The notes beneath the pieces are model-generated. The model had not been told where the DNA came from, made no database searches, and saw only the letters and a list, made by a program, of their open reading frames with translations. Below are positions 59,600-64,000 of a stretch of 64,000 nt of DNA, piece after piece. The translations under genes and the position numbers were made by a program. Origin of the DNA: Myxococcus stipitatus DSM 14675. GTDB lineage: Bacteria; Myxococcota; Myxococcia; Myxococcales; Myxococcaceae. Each line of letters opens with the position of its first letter. Position 1 is the stretch's first letter. Where the stretch lies: assembly GCF_000331735.1 (NCBI RefSeq), contig NC_020126.1, positions 4,092,001 through 4,156,000 of the forward strand, read 5' to 3'.

Positions 59600-61893
59600 G
59601 ACACGTCCTTGCCCGCGGGCAGTCTGCAGCAGGGGGTCAGCAGCCAGATGGCCACCTCGCCCAGCAGCATGGTCAGTCCAAAGGAGCGCAAGGCCGGAGT
59701 GGCCGAGAGCCCCAGGAGTCCAAAAGAGAGGAGGGTACTCACGCCGGCGAGCGCCACCGCGAGCCATGCGGAGCCCTCTCCAGGGTGCTCCAGCATGAAG
59801 ATTCCGTAGTCCACGCCCATGCCCAAGAGGAGCATCAGGCCCAGGACGCTGAAGAGCTGGAGCGGCTCACCCACCCAGCCGAAGACCGCGAGCGTGAAGA
59901 GCGTGCCCACCACCGTGGGCAGCCACGCGCGCCACGCCTGACGCCGGAAGCGCGTCACCAGCAGGAGCAGCACCGCGACATAGCCCAGGACGATGAGCCC
60001 CCCCATGAGCTCGCGGTAGCGCTCCAGGAGCCCTGAAATCTCCTGCGTCTTGTCCACCCAGCGCACACCCTCGAGTCCTCGCGCGGCCTCGGCCAGGTGC
60101 GGGAGCAGCGACGGGGCATCGAGCCCGCGCAGCATGACGATGCTGAAGTGCTGGTCGCCCATCGCGCCCAGCCACTGCTGCCGGATGGCCGCCGACGCGG
60201 GGCTGGCGAGGAGCTGCTCGGGCGTGAGCACGCCGTCCGCGAAGCGCGCGCGGGTGGGGGCCTCGCCCGTGGCCTCGGCCACCGCCGCCACGGCCTGGGC
60301 CTCCGCTCTCGCGCTCAAGCGGGCATCGGCGCGCTGCTGCTCGGCGCTGGGCAGCCAGTCCGACACGGCGCGGTAGCCCGGGAGCATCCGGTCCGCCACG
60401 AACACGTCCAGCCGCTCCTTGAGCTTCGCCTCGCGCTCCAGCACCTGCTCCGCGTCCTGTCCTCTCACGAGGAAGAACTGCGCGGGGCTGGGCAGTCCCA
60501 GGAGGCGTCCCAGCTCCCGCTGGTCGGCGATGAGGTGGGCCGGAGCACCCTGGAGCTGGCGCACGTCGTCGCGCGTCTTCAGGCGCCACAGGCCGCCCAG
60601 GATGAACAGCGCGAGCACCGCCGTCCCCGTCCACCAGGCGCGCGTGGAGGTGAAGCGGGGCCAGCGCGCCAGCGACGTCGCGAAGCGCTGGGCGAAGGGC
60701 GTCACCGGCAGCGCGCCGGTGTCGAGGTGGGGGAACCAGCACGCCACCGTGAGGAACGCACCGACGAGGCCCGTGGCGGAGAACAGCGCCATCTGCCGCA
60801 GCCCGGGGAAGGGCGCGATGCCCAGCGCCAGATAGGCCACGACGCTGGTGAGCAGCGCCATCACCATGCCCGGCAGCAGGCCCCGCATGAGCGCGCCGCG
60901 CTCGGAGGGCGGCTTGCCCTGGCGCGCGGCGAAGTAGTGGAAGCCGTAGTCCTCCGCCACGCCGACCAGGCTGGAGCCGAAGACGAGCGTGAGCAGGTGG
61001 ACGCGGTCGAAGACCAGGGCGGTGACGCTGATGGCCACCGCGCAGCCAATCACCAGCGAGACACCCACCAGGAGGATGGGGCGCACCGAACGGAAGGTCA
61101 GCCACACGAGCAGCAGCACGGCCGCCATCGACCCGATGCCGATGGTGGACATCTCATTGCTGGCCTGGGACGCGGCGGCCTCCGCGTACAGCGGCACGCC
61201 CGCGACCACCATCCGACTGCCCGGCACCGCCGCCGTCACGGCCGCGCGCGCGCGCTCCACCACGCCGGTGATGCGTCCGTCCGCGCCGAGCGCGAAGGCG
61301 GAGACCTGGCTGTGGAAGGCCAGGAGCACCCACTCCCGCCCCTCACCGGACAGCCACAGCCGTCCATCGCGAGGACGCGCCGTGCTCTCCGCCGCGCGGG
61401 CCGCCCACCAGTCGGGCCACAGGCCCAGCGGGTCCGCCTCCCAGTCCGTCAGCCGAGGACCCGCGGGCTGATAGAGCTTCATGAGCGCGGTGCCCCCCAG
61501 CTCCTCGGCCGTCGCGCGTGTCAGCCATGCGCGCTGCGCGGGCGTGAGCAGCCTGTCGCGATAGGGGCGATACAGCTCCAGCGCCACGTCCAACGAGGAC
61601 GCATCCAGCGCGGAGGGCTTCAGGAGCGACGGGTCTCGCGACAGCTCCTCGCGAGCGACGTCCGCGGCGCGCTGGGCGGCTTCCCAGTCCTTCGCGCCCA
61701 CGAGCAGCACCAGCTCCCGGCTGGCCCCGTCCGCGAGCTTGCGCGTGGCGGCGCCGACCTCGGGCGCCTGCTCATCCTCGGGCAGGAGCGCGAGGACGTC
61801 GGTGTCCAGGCGGGCGGAGAACCAGAACCACACCTGGTGCGCGCCCACGGCGAGCACCACCAGCAACCAGAGGATGGCCCACTTACTTCGCAA
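59596..61893 (-). CDS. MMPL/RND-type exporter of the aryl-polyene pathway
   Basis: 765 residues with an N-terminal helix (LLVVLAVGAHQVWFW), a large periplasmic loop starting LDTDVLALLPEDE, two clusters of transmembrane helices (about 255-430 and 630-750), and the characteristic SSLVGVAEDYGFHYF and GMGVDYGIFML, positions of the proton-relay Asp. Such exporters move finished polyene-lipids across the inner membrane. The downstream LolA-like and DUF3261 proteins would carry them to the outer membrane. It overlaps genes on both sides. Confidence 0.88.
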   Translation of the reverse strand: MRSKWAILWLLVVLAVGAHQVWFWFSARLDTDVLALLPEDEQAPEVGAATRKLADGASRELVLLVGAKDWEAAQRAADVAREELSRDPSLLKPSALDASSLDVALELYRPYRDRLLTPAQRAWLTRATAEELGGTALMKLYQPAGPRLTDWEADPLGLWPDWWAARAAESTARPRDGRLWLSGEGREWVLLAFHSQVSAFALGADGRITGVVERARAAVTAAVPGSRMVVAGVPLYAEAAASQASNEMSTIGIGSMAAVLLLVWLTFRSVRPILLVGVSLVIGCAVAISVTALVFDRVHLLTLVFGSSLVGVAEDYGFHYFAARQGKPPSERGALMRGLLPGMVMALLTSVVAYLALGIAPFPGLRQMALFSATGLVGAFLTVACWFPHLDTGALPVTPFAQRFATSLARWPRFTSTRAWWTGTAVLALFILGGLWRLKTRDDVRQLQGAPAHLIADQRELGRLLGLPSPAQFFLVRGQDAEQVLEREAKLKERLDVFVADRMLPGYRAVSDWLPSAEQQRADARLSARAEAQAVAAVAEATGEAPTRARFADGVLTPEQLLASPASAAIRQQWLGAMGDQHFSIVMLRGLDAPSLLPHLAEAARGLEGVRWVDKTQEISGLLERYRELMGGLIVLGYVAVLLLLVTRFRRQAWRAWLPTVVGTLFTLAVFGWVGEPLQLFSVLGLMLLLGMGVDYGIFMLEHPGEGSAWLAVALAGVSTLLSFGLLGLSATPALRSFGLTMLLGEVAIWLLTPCCRLPAGKDVS

Positions 61894-62491
61894 GGCGCTG
61901 GGCTTCCGTTTCAGAGGGAGAAGGAGCCTGGGCGAGCTTGTCGAACAGGATGACGCTCACGTCGCCGCGCGCCTCCTCCAGTCGGACCTGCCGCACGTAC
62001 TTGTCGCCCTCCAGGTGGATGACGCGGAACACGCGCACCAGGCCCGCGTCCGTCGGCGTGAGGGTCAGCTTCCAGCCCTCCGCGCCCTCCAGCGCGCCCT
62101 GGACGCGGAAGCGCTTGGACAGCGCCGCGACGTCTCCGGACAACAGGGCGAACATCACCTCGTTCACCGCGGCGAGCCCCGGCTCCTTGCTGGCGTCCAG
62201 GTGGTAGGCCGCGGCCCCGGAAGCCTGCTGCGCGCTCAGCGACTTGCGCGTGAGCGTGAGCGTGGACGCGAAGGGCGTCTTCGTGTCCCAGAGGACCCCT
62301 TGCTCGCGGGCCAGGAGGAACACGCCGCGCGAGACGAGGGGCTTCTTGAAGCCCGACACCGTCTTCTTCTGCTCGAAGTCGCCGCGCAAGAGCGGTACAT
62401 CCGCCAGCCGGGCGCGGACCTGCGTCACCACGTCCTGGGCACTGGCCGTCATCCCCGCCAGCAACGTCACGAGCAAGAGCACGCGCTTCAT
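61883..62491 (-). CDS. LolA-like outer-membrane carrier protein
   Basis: 202 residues from ATG 62491, with a signal peptide (VLLLVTLLAGMTASAQ). LRGDFEQKKTVSGFKKPLVSRGVFLLAREQGVLWDTKTPF is the LolA-like start of the barrel, followed by LKLTLTP-like strands and EEARGDVSVILFDKL. Proteins of this type in aryl-polyene clusters are thought to carry lipid cargo through the periplasm. It overlaps the thioesterase stop (ATGA) and the MMPL start by 11 nt. Confidence 0.85.
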   Translation of the reverse strand: MKRVLLLVTLLAGMTASAQDVVTQVRARLADVPLLRGDFEQKKTVSGFKKPLVSRGVFLLAREQGVLWDTKTPFASTLTLTRKSLSAQQASGAAAYHLDASKEPGLAAVNEVMFALLSGDVAALSKRFRVQGALEGAEGWKLTLTPTDAGLVRVFRVIHLEGDKYVRQVRLEEARGDVSVILFDKLAQAPSPSETEAQRLAK

Positions 62492-62907
62492 TCGGGCTTC
62501 ACCCCCAGCCGTTGCCAGAGCACCGGCGGACAGACGTACTGCAGCTCCTTGGTGGCCAACGACACCGCGACCTGGATGGTGTGGGCCTGGTTCACCTTGC
62601 GGCCCGTGGCGGCGTCTCGAACCAGGTAGTCGATTCGCAGCCGGTTCTCCCACTCGGTGATCTCGGCGCGAATCTTCAGCGTCTTCCCGTAGAGCGCGGG
62701 CTGCACGTACTTCAGCCGCATGTCCACCACGGGCCACGCGAAGCCGGACTCCAGCATCTGCGGGTAGTCGTAGTTGAACTTCGCCAGCAGCGCGCAGCGC
62801 GCCAGCTCCAGGTACTTCACGTAGTGCCCATGCCAGACGACCTCCATCAGGTCGATGTCATGGAAGGGCGGCGTCAGCTCGATTTCATGGTGGAGCTCAG
62901 GCTTCAT
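62488..62907 (-). CDS. Hotdog acyl-CoA/ACP thioesterase (YbgC-like)
   Basis: 139 residues from ATG 62907, overlapping the ammonia-lyase stop by 11 nt. FHDIDLMEVVWHGHYVKYLELAR carries the catalytic Asp and the HGHY element of 4-hydroxybenzoyl-CoA thioesterase-like proteins. It should release or proofread acyl chains in the pathway. Length is normal for the family. An upstream in-frame ATG at 62928 would give seven extra residues. Confidence 0.87.
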   Translation of the reverse strand: MKPELHHEIELTPPFHDIDLMEVVWHGHYVKYLELARCALLAKFNYDYPQMLESGFAWPVVDMRLKYVQPALYGKTLKIRAEITEWENRLRIDYLVRDAATGRKVNQAHTIQVAVSLATKELQYVCPPVLWQRLGVKPE

Positions 62908-64000
62908 AGAGCCTCCATTCCCGGGCACGGATGGCGCCCAGCAACACTTGCAGCTCCTTGTCCAAGGCCCGGTCCTCCACCACCAGCGGGATGCGCTGCT
63001 CCAGGTCGGCTTGCATCGAAGCCAGAGACGGCGACAGCCCCGTTTCTTGTGCGATGCGGCGGCGCAGGGTGACTCCCTGTCGCGCGGCGATGAGCATCGC
63101 GGCCACCACCTGCTCGGTGAGCTCCAGCACGCGCAGGCAGTCCCGCGCGGCGATGGTGCCCATGCTCACCTTGTCCTGGTTGTGGCACTCGGTGGAGCGG
63201 GAGAAGACCGACGCGGGCATCGTCTGCTTGAGGGCCTCCGCCGTCCACGCGGAGACGCTGATTTGAACCGCCTTGAGGCCGTGGTTGATGGCCGCGCGCG
63301 GGCCCGTGGACCCGGAGAGGTTGGACGGCAGGCCGTGGTTGTAGCGGGTGTCCACCAGCAGGGCCAACTGCCGGTCCAGCAGGTCCGCCACGTTGGCCAC
63401 CGCGTTCTTCAGGCCGTCCATCGCGAAGGCGATGTGGCCGCCGTAGAAGTGCCCGCCGTGCAGCACCCGCTCGCTGTCCGGGTCGATGAGCGGGTTGTCG
63501 TTCGCGCTGTTGAGCTCGTTCTCGATTTGCGCGCGGAAGAAGGGCAGGGCGTCCTCGAGCACACCCATGACGTGCGGCGCGCAGCGCAGGGAGTAGCGGT
63601 CCTGCAGGCGCTGCTCGTTGCGGCTGGGGCGCTCGCTGGCCAGGTCCTGGCGCAGCCGCGCGGCGACGCGCTGCTGGCCGACATGCGGCTTGAGGGCGAA
63701 GAGCGCCTCGTCGAAGTGGTGCGCGTTGCCCGCGCTCGCCACGACGTTGAAGGCGGTGAGGCGCGTGGCCAGCCGGCTCACGTACTCCGCGCGCTCCCAG
63801 GCCAGGCACGCCAGCGCCGTCATCACCGACGTGCCGTTCATGATGGCCAGGCCTTCCTTCGGCCGCAGCTTCAGGGGCTTCAGCCCGTGCTGGGCCAGCA
63901 CCTCCGCCGCGGGCCGCTTCTCGCCGCGGTGCCAGACCTCGCGCTCGCCGCAGAGCACCGCCGCCACGTAGGACAGGGGCGTCAGGTCTCCGCTGGCGCC
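62897..64000 (-). CDS. Aromatic amino acid ammonia lyase (HAL/TAL type), 5'-partial
   Basis: The gene runs off the right edge; 368 residues are visible. They begin exactly at the MIO motif, GASGDLTPLSYVAA, where Ala-Ser-Gly (63989-63997) forms the electrophilic cofactor. Further signs are LAIMNGTSVMTAL, DRYSLRCAPHVMG, LNSANDNPLID, GGHFYGGHIAFAMD and STECHNQDKVSMG. The enzyme deaminates His, Tyr or Phe; in flexirubin-type clusters a tyrosine ammonia lyase supplies the coumarate starter. The substrate-selecting residues lie before the MIO, outside the window. As first visible gene of the operon it suggests an aryl starter derived from tyrosine. Confidence 0.88.
   Translation of the reverse strand, partial: GASGDLTPLSYVAAVLCGEREVWHRGEKRPAAEVLAQHGLKPLKLRPKEGLAIMNGTSVMTALACLAWERAEYVSRLATRLTAFNVVASAGNAHHFDEALFALKPHVGQQRVAARLRQDLASERPSRNEQRLQDRYSLRCAPHVMGVLEDALPFFRAQIENELNSANDNPLIDPDSERVLHGGHFYGGHIAFAMDGLKNAVANVADLLDRQLALLVDTRYNHGLPSNLSGSTGPRAAINHGLKAVQISVSAWTAEALKQTMPASVFSRSTECHNQDKVSMGTIAARDCLRVLELTEQVVAAMLIAARQGVTLRRRIAQETGLSPSLASMQADLEQRIPLVVEDRALDKELQVLLGAIRAREWRLYEA

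Noticed and set aside
60097-61953. A 618-codon plus-strand frame
   Set aside because: It is antisense to the MMPL exporter gene and consists of Arg/His/Glu-rich low-complexity sequence.
1-64000. CRISPR arrays and insertion sequences
   Set aside because: No regularly spaced direct repeats and no transposase signatures were seen in either strand.

Overview
The window is high-GC DNA with codon use and gene families typical of a myxobacterium (Myxococcus/Corallococcus type): a DUF2381-like protein, Ser/Thr kinases, a Tox-REase-5/Imm52 lipoprotein toxin pair, FAD halogenases and an aryl-polyene operon. It divides into a prophage (1 to about 40.41 kb) and host chromosome (about 40.41-64 kb).

Prophage. 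The left arm (50-13116, all minus strand) carries excisionase-like, RuvC-like, family A DNA polymerase, DNA-binding-like, helicase-like, RecB/Cas4-like nuclease, DNA methyltransferase and primase-helicase genes. A non-coding hub with palindromes (13117-13755) separates it from the right arm (plus strand): sigma factor, zinc protein, TerS/TerL, portal, HK97 protease and capsid, connectors, tail genes with a -1 frameshift site, tape measure, tip protein, holin- and spanin-like genes. The prophage ends at a tRNA 3'-end fragment (40387-40414) followed by the displaced host terminator, so the intact tRNA and the integrase should lie left of the window.

Cargo in the prophage. Several AT-richer or reverse-oriented cassettes interrupt it: an uncharacterised three-gene cassette with a PD-(D/E)XK-like protein (3677-6513), a two-gene Pycsar-type antiphage system (nucleotidyl cyclase plus cyclic-nucleotide-binding TIR effector, 18224-19842) between portal and protease, and a lone HEPN-like gene (23666-24379) inside the head-tail module. 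Near the right end lie a pseudokinase, an Xre regulator, a kinase, a DUF2381-type protein, a lipoprotein nuclease toxin and its Imm52 immunity protein, resembling the SitBAI kin-discrimination cassettes of Myxococcus. Seven copies of a 14-bp motif (GAAAGCGTCCCCAT) sit upstream of phage genes; six read toward the next start codon at 11-81 nt.

Chromosome. After the attachment site come a membrane glycosyltransferase, a lipoprotein, a tiny Cys-rich secreted peptide and a decayed membrane gene. Next is a block of two 97% identical tryptophan-halogenase-type genes flanking a four-gene NitT/TauT-type ABC importer whose binding protein has an in-frame TGA at codon 54. Two PH-like membrane proteins follow, then (right to left) a tightly overlapping aryl-polyene/flexirubin-type operon: ammonia lyase (running off the right edge at its MIO motif), thioesterase, LolA-like, MMPL exporter, halogenase-like flavoprotein, DUF3261 lipoprotein, ketosynthase, dehydratase, ketoreductase, ketosynthase and a small exported protein. 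Carrier protein and ligase genes of this pathway are not in view and probably lie to the right.
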